Of a stretch of DNA of 6,246 nucleotides, positions 1-6,114 are shown piece after piece. The stretch comes from Candidatus Phycorickettsia trachydisci (GTDB taxonomy: Bacteria; Pseudomonadota; Alphaproteobacteria; Rickettsiales; Rickettsiaceae), in assembly GCA_945875085.1 (NCBI GenBank), contig CAMCJU010000053.1, positions 1-6,246 of the forward strand, written 5' to 3'. Position 1 is the first letter of the stretch. Each line of letters begins with the position of its first letter. Position numbers and translations under genes: made by a program. The notes beneath the pieces were generated by a model. That model saw nothing but the letters and a program-made list of their open reading frames with translations. It was not told where the DNA came from and made no database searches.

Positions 1-1554
1 CTCAAAAACACTTTAAACGAGGCAAATAATACTCCAGCGAAGAATGCATTTGAATACAACAACGCTCAATCTAACTTTAAAGATAATAAATGGCAAAATT
101 ATGAGAAGCGCGCAGAGAGATTCGCTAATAAAATTGATCAAGATAAAAATTTTAACAATATCCAAAGCAATAAATTTAAATGCACAGATAAAAACGGGGG
201 TGAGCAAGCGGTCACGCTAGAATCCAAAATAAAAGAAGTAAAAATAGGCGGAAAGAATTATAAAAGTCGTAATTTCAATAGCCTAGATAAAGATATGCCG
301 AGCCAATTAGACCTAGCGCTCGTGCCTTTTGACGAAGATGGCAACCCTCCAAAGCCCCCTATCTACTTTACAGCTCATTACAACGATGATGGCAAGCTTA
401 TAAATATGACCATACCGGGAGATATGTATATTGTCGATCAGACGAAGAGCGATAGTCCTCTTACCGTCAAGCACAAGGGCAAAACATATACCCTGCCTAT
501 TGATAAAGATGCTTTTGACAAAATGCAGAAAGAAATATACAAAAATGCAGAGGCGCTTCAAAACAACGTTAAAAAAGATAATGCAGAAGCTGCATTAAAA
601 GAAGGCAAGGAGCAGAGCGAAAAAAAGAAGAAAGACCCCAAGGAAGTATACAAAGAGGCAAAAAGAATACTAGATCGATTAAAGGAATTTAACAAGGCGG
701 TCCTTAAAATAAATCCTGAAAAATACGGTGAGCTAAAGAATCAAGATAAAGATCTTTGCATATATGCTGCTGAGCAATTAGGGCATATGGATCTTTGGCA
801 AAAAGACAATAAACCTTCTGAAGATCTATCGAAAGCTTTGCAGGATAATAAAACAAATCTAAATAAAAATCTATTGAAAGCCTTGTATTTTGATAAAAAA
901 AATCCAGAAAAATCTATTGTAGAGCATCTACATCTTGACGGAAAAAAGATAGGTGAAAAAGTAGGTGAACACAAATCTTTAAATAAATCTAAAGCAACTA
1001 TAGTCGATCTTAAAGGCAAGATAGATATACCAGAGCCTGAAGCTGGTTTTTATAATAATGTTGCATGCAATCTTTCTGAACAACTTGACCAGCTTCTTAA
1101 GAAAATCGAAGATAAGCCAGCTATAAAATACCAGGACCCTAATTTCGAACACAAGCAAGAGGCTCTTTTGCAAATTACTGAGTGTGAGAAATATTTAAAA
1201 AACAACAATACTAAGGGAAAAATAGATGCACCAACTCAAAAGAAGCTCGAAAAAAATATCAAAGCTATCAAAAATAAATGCAAAAATACATCGTTTACCG
1301 ACCATAATGAGAGGCTCAATGAATTGATCAGGGAGAATAATGCTCACTCGCAAACTTTGCTACTGGTGGGTCAGAATGGTAAACTTTATCCGCACAAACC
1401 TGATATGCCAATAAGGGGGGAAAAAGGACTAAAAACAGAAGCGTGTGAGCAGAAAGCTCTGATTGATCCACGCGCGATGCAACGAAACTTCATGAAGCAA
1501 AAGGGTAGAAGAAGCTTCTTTGGGCTAATTAGAGGTATGACGCGAAAAAAATAA
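1..1554 (+). CDS. Lys-rich hypothetical protein, 5'-truncated by the window edge (C-terminal 517 residues)
   Basis: The frame is open from base 1 to the TAA at 1552-1554. The first Met is residue 99 (position 295), and the 98 codons before it encode the same kind of Lys/Asn/Asp-rich protein, so the gene very likely starts upstream of the window. I do not recognise a characterised family. Visible parts, numbered from base 1: a probably folded, beta-like region around residues 58-170 with YFTAHY (122-127), a nearby DDGKL, and GKTYTLP (160-166); a highly charged Lys-rich linker near 180-215 including KKKK; predicted helical, coiled-coil-like sequence to about 470; and a last 25 residues with about nine Lys/Arg, no acidic residue and a hydrophobic FFGLI core. 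From memory, the YFTAHY...YTLP arrangement resembles uncharacterised Rickettsia proteins; I could not verify this. No membrane segment is evident in the visible part. The basic C-terminus could suit a type IV secretion signal, which is inference only. The gene ends 9 bp before the trmD promoter. Confidence 0.85.
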   Translation, partial: LKNTLNEANNTPAKNAFEYNNAQSNFKDNKWQNYEKRAERFANKIDQDKNFNNIQSNKFKCTDKNGGEQAVTLESKIKEVKIGGKNYKSRNFNSLDKDMPSQLDLALVPFDEDGNPPKPPIYFTAHYNDDGKLINMTIPGDMYIVDQTKSDSPLTVKHKGKTYTLPIDKDAFDKMQKEIYKNAEALQNNVKKDNAEAALKEGKEQSEKKKKDPKEVYKEAKRILDRLKEFNKAVLKINPEKYGELKNQDKDLCIYAAEQLGHMDLWQKDNKPSEDLSKALQDNKTNLNKNLLKALYFDKKNPEKSIVEHLHLDGKKIGEKVGEHKSLNKSKATIVDLKGKIDIPEPEAGFYNNVACNLSEQLDQLLKKIEDKPAIKYQDPNFEHKQEALLQITECEKYLKNNNTKGKIDAPTQKKLEKNIKAIKNKCKNTSFTDHNERLNELIRENNAHSQTLLLVGQNGKLYPHKPDMPIRGEKGLKTEACEQKALIDPRAMQRNFMKQKGRRSFFGLIRGMTRKK

Positions 1555-1563
1555 CACCAATTA

Positions 1564-1572
1564 TGATATAAT
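1564..1572 (+). promoter_or_regulatory. Extended -10 promoter for trmD-rplS-rpiB
   Basis: TGATATAAT is a perfect extended -10 element (TGnTATAAT). No good -35 hexamer lies at the usual 16-18 bp, which is typical of extended -10 promoters. Transcription would start near 1579, giving a leader of about 24 nt before the trmD TTG. It sits just after the stop of the upstream gene and before a closely packed three-gene run. In an AT-rich genome -10 matches are common, but the TG extension and the position support this one. Confidence 0.6.
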
Positions 1573-1602
1573 CCAAGCAAGATAAAATACTTTTTAAAAA
1601 AA

Positions 1603-2319
1603 TTGCAAGTAACTTTTTTAACAATTTTTCCCGAAATGTTTCCAGGCCCCCTTGGCTATTCGCTAAGCGGCAAGGCATTGCAAAAAGGCCTCTGGTCGTA
1701 TAATTTGGTAAATATTCGCGATTTTGGCCATAGCCGCCATAAGAAAGTTGATGATTCTGCTGCCGGAGGAGGCGCTGGGATGGTAATGCGAGCCGATGTT
1801 TTAGGCGATGCGCTGGATTTTGCGCTGCAAGAACACGGGCCTTGTCAGCAGATTTTCTACATGTCCCCCAAAGGACTTGTCTTAAAGCAAGAACTTGCCA
1901 AAGAAATTATAAATACCAAAACTAACATAATAATTATTTGCGGCAGATTCGAGGGTATTGACCAGAGGCTCATCACATACTACAATATACAAGAGATTAG
2001 TATAGGTGATTTTATTCTTTTTGGCGGCGAGCTGGCTGCTTTAGTATTTGTCGAGACCTGCGTTCGTCTTTTAGATGGGGTTGTTGCGACAAAAGAAAGT
2101 CTAGAGCAAGATTCATTCAGTATGCTAGGCACTATGCAAGGGTTACTTGAATATCCTGTTTATACGAAACCTGCTGTTTGGAGAAATTTAAGCGTGCCTG
2201 ATGTGTTGCTTTCGGGTCATCATCAAAAAATAACTCAGTGGAAAGCCAGGCAAGCCGAAGAAATAACTAAAAATCGCAGACCTGACTTATGGGAAATATA
2301 TAATAACAAAAAAAATTGA
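1603..2319 (+). CDS. trmD: tRNA (guanine-37-N1)-methyltransferase TrmD
   Basis: TrmD uses S-adenosylmethionine to methylate N1 of G37, next to the anticodon, in tRNAs that read CNN codons; this prevents +1 frameshifting. At 238 aa the protein has the normal length for the family. The N-terminus (MQVTFLTIFPEMFP) is typical. The SPOUT-knot motifs are present: YMSPKG (86-91), ICGRFEGID (112-120), SIGDF..FGGEL (133-144). The EQDSF segment (168-172) carries the Asp equivalent to catalytic Asp169 of E. coli, and Arg155 matches Arg154. VLLSGHH (201-207) is the C-terminal tRNA-binding signature. By remembered alignment, two knot-loop positions differ from the usual SGGELPA: Ser is Phe140 and Pro is Ala145. 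The start must be TTG at 1603, because the frame has a stop at 1564-1566 and no ATG or GTG between; no Shine-Dalgarno is visible (A/T-only leader). It is followed 9 bp later by rplS, the standard bacterial pairing. Confidence 0.95.
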   Translation: MQVTFLTIFPEMFPGPLGYSLSGKALQKGLWSYNLVNIRDFGHSRHKKVDDSAAGGGAGMVMRADVLGDALDFALQEHGPCQQIFYMSPKGLVLKQELAKEIINTKTNIIIICGRFEGIDQRLITYYNIQEISIGDFILFGGELAALVFVETCVRLLDGVVATKESLEQDSFSMLGTMQGLLEYPVYTKPAVWRNLSVPDVLLSGHHQKITQWKARQAEEITKNRRPDLWEIYNNKKN

Positions 2320-2328
2320 TAAAGAATT

Positions 2329-2691
2329 ATGCACCCAATTATAGATAAATTACAAAAGCGCCAAATCGCAAGACTATGCGAAGGTAAAGTAATACCTGAT
2401 TTTAAGCCAGGAGACACCGTTAAAGTAAGCGTAAAAATCCAAGAAGGCGCCACCGAGAGAATCCAGGCATTTCAAGGAACCGTTATTGCAAGAAGAAATA
2501 GAGGCCTGACATCTTGCTTTAAAGTGCGCAAAATTAGCTACAAAGAAGGCGTTGAGCGTACATTTATGATTTATGCCCCAAATGTCAAAAGCATTGAGGT
2601 GATCTCAAAAGGCATCGTCAGAAGAGCAAAGCTATACTACTTAAGAGACTTAAAAGGTAAAGCGGCTAAGATTAAACAAAAATTTCATTAA
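2329..2691 (+). CDS. rplS: 50S ribosomal protein L19
   Basis: L19 is a large-subunit protein at the 30S-50S interface, near bridge contacts with 16S rRNA. The 120-aa product has normal length and the full family pattern: FKPGDTVKVSVKIQEG (25-40), ERIQAFQGTVIARRNRG (43-59), the KVRKISYKEGVERTF stretch (65-79), and near the C-terminus IVRRAKLYYLRD (95-106) followed by GKAAKIK. The ATG at 2329 lies 9 bp after the trmD stop, with only a weak purine stretch (AAAGAA) before it. Co-transcription with trmD is expected. No rpsP or rimM, the other usual members of this operon, is present upstream; a long unrelated gene occupies that place instead. No terminator hairpin follows, so transcription may continue into rpiB. 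Confidence 0.97.
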   Translation: MHPIIDKLQKRQIARLCEGKVIPDFKPGDTVKVSVKIQEGATERIQAFQGTVIARRNRGLTSCFKVRKISYKEGVERTFMIYAPNVKSIEVISKGIVRRAKLYYLRDLKGKAAKIKQKFH

Positions 2692-2713
2692 CTAGATAGA
2701 ATTTAGAAGAGTT

Positions 2714-3154
2714 TTGATATATAAAGTAGCCATAGCCTCAGATCACGCTGGATTTGAGTTAAAGTCTCAGCTAGTTGAGCTTTTAAAATCGCCAGCATAT
2801 AAATATAAAGTTCTGGACTGTGGCACTAATTGCGCCAGTCAGCCTTGCGACTATCCAGATTATGCAAAAATTGTTTGCGAGCAACTGGCTGAAGAAAGAG
2901 CCAATTTTGGTATTTTAATATGCGGCACCGGTATAGGCATGTCAATTGCTGCAAATAGGCTTTTAAATATTAGAGCTGCACTTTGCGTTAATGAGTTTAT
3001 GGCCTTCAAAGCAAGAGCACACAACAATGCCAATGAAATAGTCTTAGGAGCTAGAATCATCGCGCCGGAAACTGCGCAAGAGATTATTAAGCAATTTTTT
3101 TTAACTAAATTTGAAGGCGGTAGGCACGCAAATAGACTTGCAAAAATTAACTAA
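2714..3154 (+). CDS. rpiB: Ribose-5-phosphate isomerase B (RpiB/LacAB family)
   Basis: RpiB interconverts ribose 5-phosphate and ribulose 5-phosphate in the cytoplasm, in the non-oxidative pentose phosphate pathway. The 146-aa product has family length and signatures: ASDHAGFELK (8-17) with the substrate-binding Asp-His; a DYPDYA motif (46-51); LICGTGIGMSIAANR (68-82) containing the catalytic Cys70 and the GTGIG phosphate/anion loop; RAHNNANEIVLGARII (101-116), where His103 matches the ring-opening His; and GGRHANRLAKI (135-145). The start is TTG at 2714: an in-frame TAG at 2693-2695 blocks extension and no ATG fits. A purine-rich AGAAGAG lies immediately upstream but too close to be ideal. 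It begins 22 bp after rplS and is probably in the same transcript. RpiB rather than LacA/LacB is favoured because no sugar-operon genes are nearby. Confidence 0.95.
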   Translation: MIYKVAIASDHAGFELKSQLVELLKSPAYKYKVLDCGTNCASQPCDYPDYAKIVCEQLAEERANFGILICGTGIGMSIAANRLLNIRAALCVNEFMAFKARAHNNANEIVLGARIIAPETAQEIIKQFFLTKFEGGRHANRLAKIN

Positions 3155-3210
3155 AAGGCTGCACGTCCCACCTAAACAAATAACTAAAAATAAGCGCAGT
3201 TTTTCTTTTT

Positions 3211-4749
3211 ATGCTTTTTAAGACTACTAATATCAAGGATATTTTCGAGAAAATTCGCTGCAGTAAATTCAGACATACCGTATGGCCAATCAAATCGAGC
3301 GAATTGGTAAAATTCATCCCGATGTCGCTGCTGATGTTTTTAATTTTGCTAGGCTACAACATCGTAAGAAGTATTAAAGATGGCCTGGTGATGACCAAGA
3401 TTGCCCCGGAAGTCATTAGTTTTATCAAACTATGGATCGAAATGCCAGCTGGAATGCTAACAGTAATTGCCTATTCTTTGATGTGCAACAAGATGTCTAC
3501 CGAGAAGGTCTTTAGAATCATTCTACTTATATTCTTGTGTTTTTTTCTTTTCTTCGGATACGTGATGTATCCTAATAAAGATCTGCTACACCCTGACCCG
3601 GCACTAGTCGAGCAATACGCTATAGAGCATCCTCATTTTCAATGGTTCATAAAGATTTGGGGGCAATGGACCTTTGTGGCATTTTACGTTATGGGAGAGC
3701 TCTGGCCGTTAGTTATTTTTTCGTTGCTTTTTTGGCAACTTGCCAACAAGATCACTAAAACCGAAGAGGCAAAAAGATTTTATTCTTTTTTTAGCCTGTT
3801 TGGTCAATCGAATCTATTATTTTCTGGCAGCATAGTGGTATATTTCTCGTCTGGTGATCATATTTTTTCTAGCTACTTTAGTAATATAAAAGATGATACT
3901 GAGGTAATGATCAAATCCCTGATATTTATAGTAACAATATCGGGAATCTGCTCCCTGCTGTTGCACTCCTTTATAGAAAGCAAGATCATCAACAATCCTA
4001 GATACTTTCAGCCCAAAAATAAGTCCAATAAACTCGAGCTTGGCGTCAGGCAAAGCATTAAGGTGATTTTAAAATCCAAATACTTATGGCTCACTTGCGT
4101 CTTACTTATAAGCTATTCAATGTCAATAAATCTGATTGAAGGGCTTTGGCTTTCAAAGGCGCGTGCATATTATCACACAACAGAAAAATTCATCAACTAC
4201 CAAGGCACTGTACTGATGTGGACAGGAGTGTTTACCATTATATGCTCTTTTATTGGCAGTTCTATTATCAGAAATTTTGGTTGGCTCTGGGGCGCGATAA
4301 CAACGCCAGCTACTATCCTTTGCGTAGGTTGCATCTTTTTTATTGCCTGCTTACTAGAAAGCCACTTAGAGCACTTGCTCTATGGATTAACGCTAGCCTC
4401 CCCCGCGCTAATCATTGTTATGATCGGGGGCTTGCAAAACATACTTGGCAAAGGTGTTAAATATTCATTCTTCGATGCCTCTAAAGAAATGGTCTACATA
4501 CCCTTGGAGGAGGAATTAAAAACTAAAGGCAAAGCCGCAGTTGATATTGTTGGAGCTAAAATTGGCAAGTCCTCAGGCGCTATTATGCAATTTTTAATTT
4601 TTTCCATATTTCCTACTGCTAAATACGACAATATTGTGCCATTTTTAATGATTCTGTTTATCATGATATGCATAGTGTGGATGTATGGGATAAAGAATCT
4701 CAACAAAGCCTATATGGAAAAGATACAAAACGCAGAGCACATTTCTTAA
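3211..4749 (+). CDS. tlc: Tlc-family nucleotide transporter (ATP/ADP translocase family)
   Basis: Tlc proteins are inner-membrane carriers of about 500 aa with 11-12 helices; they exchange host ATP for ADP or import other nucleotides in Rickettsiales, Chlamydiae and plastids. The 512-aa product is full length. Hallmarks: RSIKDG (53-58) with the conserved Lys56; HPDP (127-130); WFIKIWGQW (145-153); GELWP (162-166) with Glu163; FWQLANKITKTEEAKRFYS (174-192); SINLIEGLW (305-313) with Glu310; KYSFFDASKEMVYIPLE (417-433); KGKAAVD and GKSSGA (439-457). The conserved Lys and Glu residues match those required in plant and bacterial homologues. The ELWP motif, FTII segment and FPTAKYDNI tail look, from memory, nearer rickettsial Tlc4/Tlc5 than the ATP/ADP-specific Tlc1, so the substrate should stay open. 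The ATG at 3211 follows a T-rich tract without Shine-Dalgarno. The gene lies 56 bp after rpiB, and its stop overlaps that of the convergent SPOR gene. Confidence 0.95.
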   Translation: MLFKTTNIKDIFEKIRCSKFRHTVWPIKSSELVKFIPMSLLMFLILLGYNIVRSIKDGLVMTKIAPEVISFIKLWIEMPAGMLTVIAYSLMCNKMSTEKVFRIILLIFLCFFLFFGYVMYPNKDLLHPDPALVEQYAIEHPHFQWFIKIWGQWTFVAFYVMGELWPLVIFSLLFWQLANKITKTEEAKRFYSFFSLFGQSNLLFSGSIVVYFSSGDHIFSSYFSNIKDDTEVMIKSLIFIVTISGICSLLLHSFIESKIINNPRYFQPKNKSNKLELGVRQSIKVILKSKYLWLTCVLLISYSMSINLIEGLWLSKARAYYHTTEKFINYQGTVLMWTGVFTIICSFIGSSIIRNFGWLWGAITTPATILCVGCIFFIACLLESHLEHLLYGLTLASPALIIVMIGGLQNILGKGVKYSFFDASKEMVYIPLEEELKTKGKAAVDIVGAKIGKSSGAIMQFLIFSIFPTAKYDNIVPFLMILFIMICIVWMYGIKNLNKAYMEKIQNAEHIS

Positions 4750-5180
4750 TTTGCAAAACTAATATATGGCAATTCTATCACTAAACATTCTTGCTTTTCT
4801 TTTCCAAGTTTATCACAAATTTGTAAAGCGGTTTTAAAATCCGTCGCATCAAATAATAGCAAGTTATATAGGATATTGCCCTGAATCTGGATTTTATTAA
4901 TTTTGTAAGAGAAATCTTTGACTTTCGGATAATATTTGCCTAAATTCTCAAACCTGCTAATGGCTTTTTGGCCAGTTTGATACAGCCCAAGATCTAATAC
5001 ATATGATCCAGCCTTAGGCTTTGAGACGTTCAAAAAATTAGCAGAAGTGGCATTATTGTTCACAAGGAATATTTTGATGCCATTATAATCTTTTAAATCG
5101 GCACTATCGACTAACTGGTTTATGATGTTATCTATACAATCAACATCACTAAGTTGCACGGGATTTTCTGCGCTATGCAA
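4746..5180 (-). CDS. C-terminal SPOR-domain fragment of the interrupted gene
   Basis: This is the longest stretch after the in-frame TAA that has a usable start codon, TTG at 5180-5178, and encodes 144 aa. The SPOR domain occupies about residues 59-136 and is intact. The fragment lacks the N-terminal membrane anchor, so on its own it would not reach the periplasm where SPOR domains bind peptidoglycan. No Shine-Dalgarno precedes the TTG. I treat it as the remnant of the full-length gene at 4746-5402 rather than an independent gene; an automated caller would probably report it alone. Confidence 0.4.
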   Translation of the reverse strand: MHSAENPVQLSDVDCIDNIINQLVDSADLKDYNGIKIFLVNNNATSANFLNVSKPKAGSYVLDLGLYQTGQKAISRFENLGKYYPKVKDFSYKINKIQIQGNILYNLLLFDATDFKTALQICDKLGKEKQECLVIELPYISFAN

Positions 5181-5331
5181 TATATCATCGCTGAGAATAA
5201 CGTGTTTTTCATTGTGCAGAGTGTCTTAAATGGATAGACTATGAGCGTTTTTTTTTGCAATATGTAAGTTTTGTGATTTAATTTTATAAGGCTTGTTGTC
5301 ATAGAGTATTTCAATAGGCTGAAGATTTTTA

Positions 5332-5361
5332 TTGAGCAATAAGTATAATATGGCATATAAT
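5332..5361 (+). promoter_or_regulatory. Possible pgsA promoter
   Basis: TTGAGC (5332-5337) and TATAAT (5356-5361) are separated by 18 bp, a sigma-70-like arrangement with a perfect -10. A second TATAAT lies at 5344-5349. Transcription would begin near 5368 and give a leader of about 67 nt before the pgsA ATG. The site lies within the first codons of the opposite-strand SPOR gene, since only 32 bp separate the two starts. AT-rich sequence produces such matches often. Confidence 0.4.
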
Positions 5362-5434
5362 AAGGCAAATATGAACGATAGTATTAAAAATGTCTTTTTC
5401 ATAAAAACTTGATTGAATTGCTTTGGTTAGGATT

Positions 5435-5992
5435 ATGTCAAAATATAAAAATTTACCTAACTTTCTAACTTTACTGCGGATATTAATAATTCCTGCAATA
5501 ATTTCTAGTTTTTATTTTGATGATACGGTGCTTACTCATAGAGTCAGCAGCTCATTATTCTTACTTGCAAGTATAACAGACTTTTTAGATGGCTATCTAG
5601 CCAGAAAGTATAATTTAGAATCTAATTTGGGCGTAATGCTAGACCCGATAGCAGATAAAATCTTAGTTGCAAGCACCTTACTTATGCTGGTAAAATTTAA
5701 CAAGGCCCCTGAAATACCTTGTGTTTTGATAGTAGGGCGCGAGTTTATGGTCTCTGGCATTAGAGAATTTCTTGCTAAAATTAAGCTCAGCATCCGCGCC
5801 TCGAAGCTAGCGAAAGTAAAAACATTCTTGCAAATGGCAGCAATATATACCCTGCTGCTCTCCTCGAAGGGCTCTAGCATTGCTTTTTGCGATAATCTAG
5901 GAGTTATTCTGTTGTGGAGCGCCTCTATTCTTACCGTCTTGACAAGCATTATCTACTTGAAGAACATTTTAAAGCAACATGATTTTAACTAA
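5435..5992 (+). CDS. pgsA: CDP-diacylglycerol--glycerol-3-phosphate 3-phosphatidyltransferase
   Basis: PgsA is an inner-membrane enzyme that joins CDP-diacylglycerol and glycerol 3-phosphate to make phosphatidylglycerophosphate, the committed step to phosphatidylglycerol and cardiolipin. The 185-aa product has family length. The full CDP-alcohol phosphatidyltransferase motif is present, DGxxAR-x8-GxxxDxxxD: Asp52, Gly53, Ala56, Arg57, Gly66, Asp70 and Asp74, the metal-binding and catalytic set. The N-terminal NLPNFLTLLRI and the later GREFMVSGIREFLA segment are typical of PgsA rather than of phosphatidylserine or cardiolipin synthases of the superfamily. Several hydrophobic helices follow. 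I chose ATG at 5435 because the protein then starts close to the conserved NxPNxLTxxRI and AGGA lies just upstream, though only 2 nt away; TTG at 5423 would add four residues. It is divergent from the SPOR gene (32 bp between starts) and has no clear terminator downstream. Confidence 0.94.
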   Translation: MSKYKNLPNFLTLLRILIIPAIISSFYFDDTVLTHRVSSSLFLLASITDFLDGYLARKYNLESNLGVMLDPIADKILVASTLLMLVKFNKAPEIPCVLIVGREFMVSGIREFLAKIKLSIRASKLAKVKTFLQMAAIYTLLLSSKGSSIAFCDNLGVILLWSASILTVLTSIIYLKNILKQHDFN

Positions 5993-6020
5993 GACAAGGA
6001 TTTCTAAAGGGGCCTAAAAA

Positions 6021-6073
6021 GGAGCATGAAGGGAGCATTTAGTCATAATGACTTGCAAATTCCTTGCAAAAAA
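6021..6073. repeat. Two adjacent 11-bp direct-repeat pairs flanking a palindrome
   Basis: GGAGCATGAAG (6021-6031) is followed directly by GGAGCATTTAG (6032-6042), identical at 9 of 11 positions. CTTGCAAATTC (6052-6062) is followed directly by CTTGCAAAAAA (6063-6073), 8 of 11 identical. Between and overlapping them is a perfect 13-bp palindrome, AGTCATAATGACT (6041-6053). The repeat step is about one helical turn, so the sites would face the same side of DNA, as operator half-sites do. This could be regulatory for the gene to the right, or chance in low-complexity intergenic DNA. Confidence 0.4.
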
Positions 6074-6085
6074 TTAAAATAACGT

Positions 6086-6114
6086 TTGGTTCTTGCCGCA
6101 AAAATTGCTAGAAT
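6086..6114 (+). promoter_or_regulatory. Possible extended -10 promoter reading off the right edge
   Basis: TGCTAGAAT (6106-6114) is an extended -10 element with five of six -10 bases matching. TTGGTT (6086-6091) is a weak -35 at 17 bp. Transcription would begin near 6121. No gene starts before the window ends; the purine-rich AAAAAGGGGGA (6230-6240) close to the edge could be a ribosome-binding site for a start just outside. The leader also contains three copies of AAAAGAA (6157, 6171, 6183) and the palindrome AGCAATTGCT (6143-6152). Confidence 0.4.

Larger units (their letters stand above)
4746..5402 (-). pseudogene. SPOR-domain membrane protein interrupted by an in-frame TAA
   Basis: Read from the ATG at 5402-5400, the - strand encodes a short cytoplasmic start (MKKT), one strong hydrophobic helix (codons 5-23) and a polar segment to codon 58. 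A TAA then falls at codon 59 (5228-5226). The same frame continues open for 159 codons to the TAA at 4748-4746. Codons about 133-210 form a SPOR domain: SYVLDLGLYQTGQKAISRF, then SYKINKIQIQG, LYNLLLFDATDFKTALQICDKL and a final CLVIE, matching the beta-alpha-beta-beta-alpha-beta fold and the spaced Cys pair common in alphaproteobacteria. Membrane anchor plus periplasmic linker plus C-terminal SPOR is the normal architecture for proteins that bind denuded septal glycan and act in cell division or envelope remodelling. Because both halves share one frame, a single nonsense change (for example CAA, GAA or AAA to TAA) explains the break. Sequencing error or readthrough cannot be excluded. Confidence 0.75.

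Noticed and set aside
3155..3210. Terminator or separate promoter between rpiB and tlc
   Set aside because: Only weak A/T inverted matches are present; no convincing hairpin or -10/-35 pair could be supported.
4146..4460. 104-codon + strand frame
   Set aside because: It lies wholly inside tlc in another frame; its His/Cys/Arg-rich composition is typical of an out-of-frame reading of a membrane protein gene.
5132..5368. 78-codon - strand frame rich in Tyr, Cys and Ile
   Set aside because: It is the shifted frame of the interrupted SPOR gene and shows no domain or ribosome-binding site.
5593..5949. 118-codon - strand frame antisense to pgsA
   Set aside because: It is a shadow of pgsA, with no recognisable protein features.
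6026..6082. Small open frame of 18 codons with AGGAG directly before its ATG
   Set aside because: The AGGAG is only 1 nt from the ATG, too close for normal initiation, and the peptide is not recognisable; the frame overlaps the direct repeats, which better explain the sequence.
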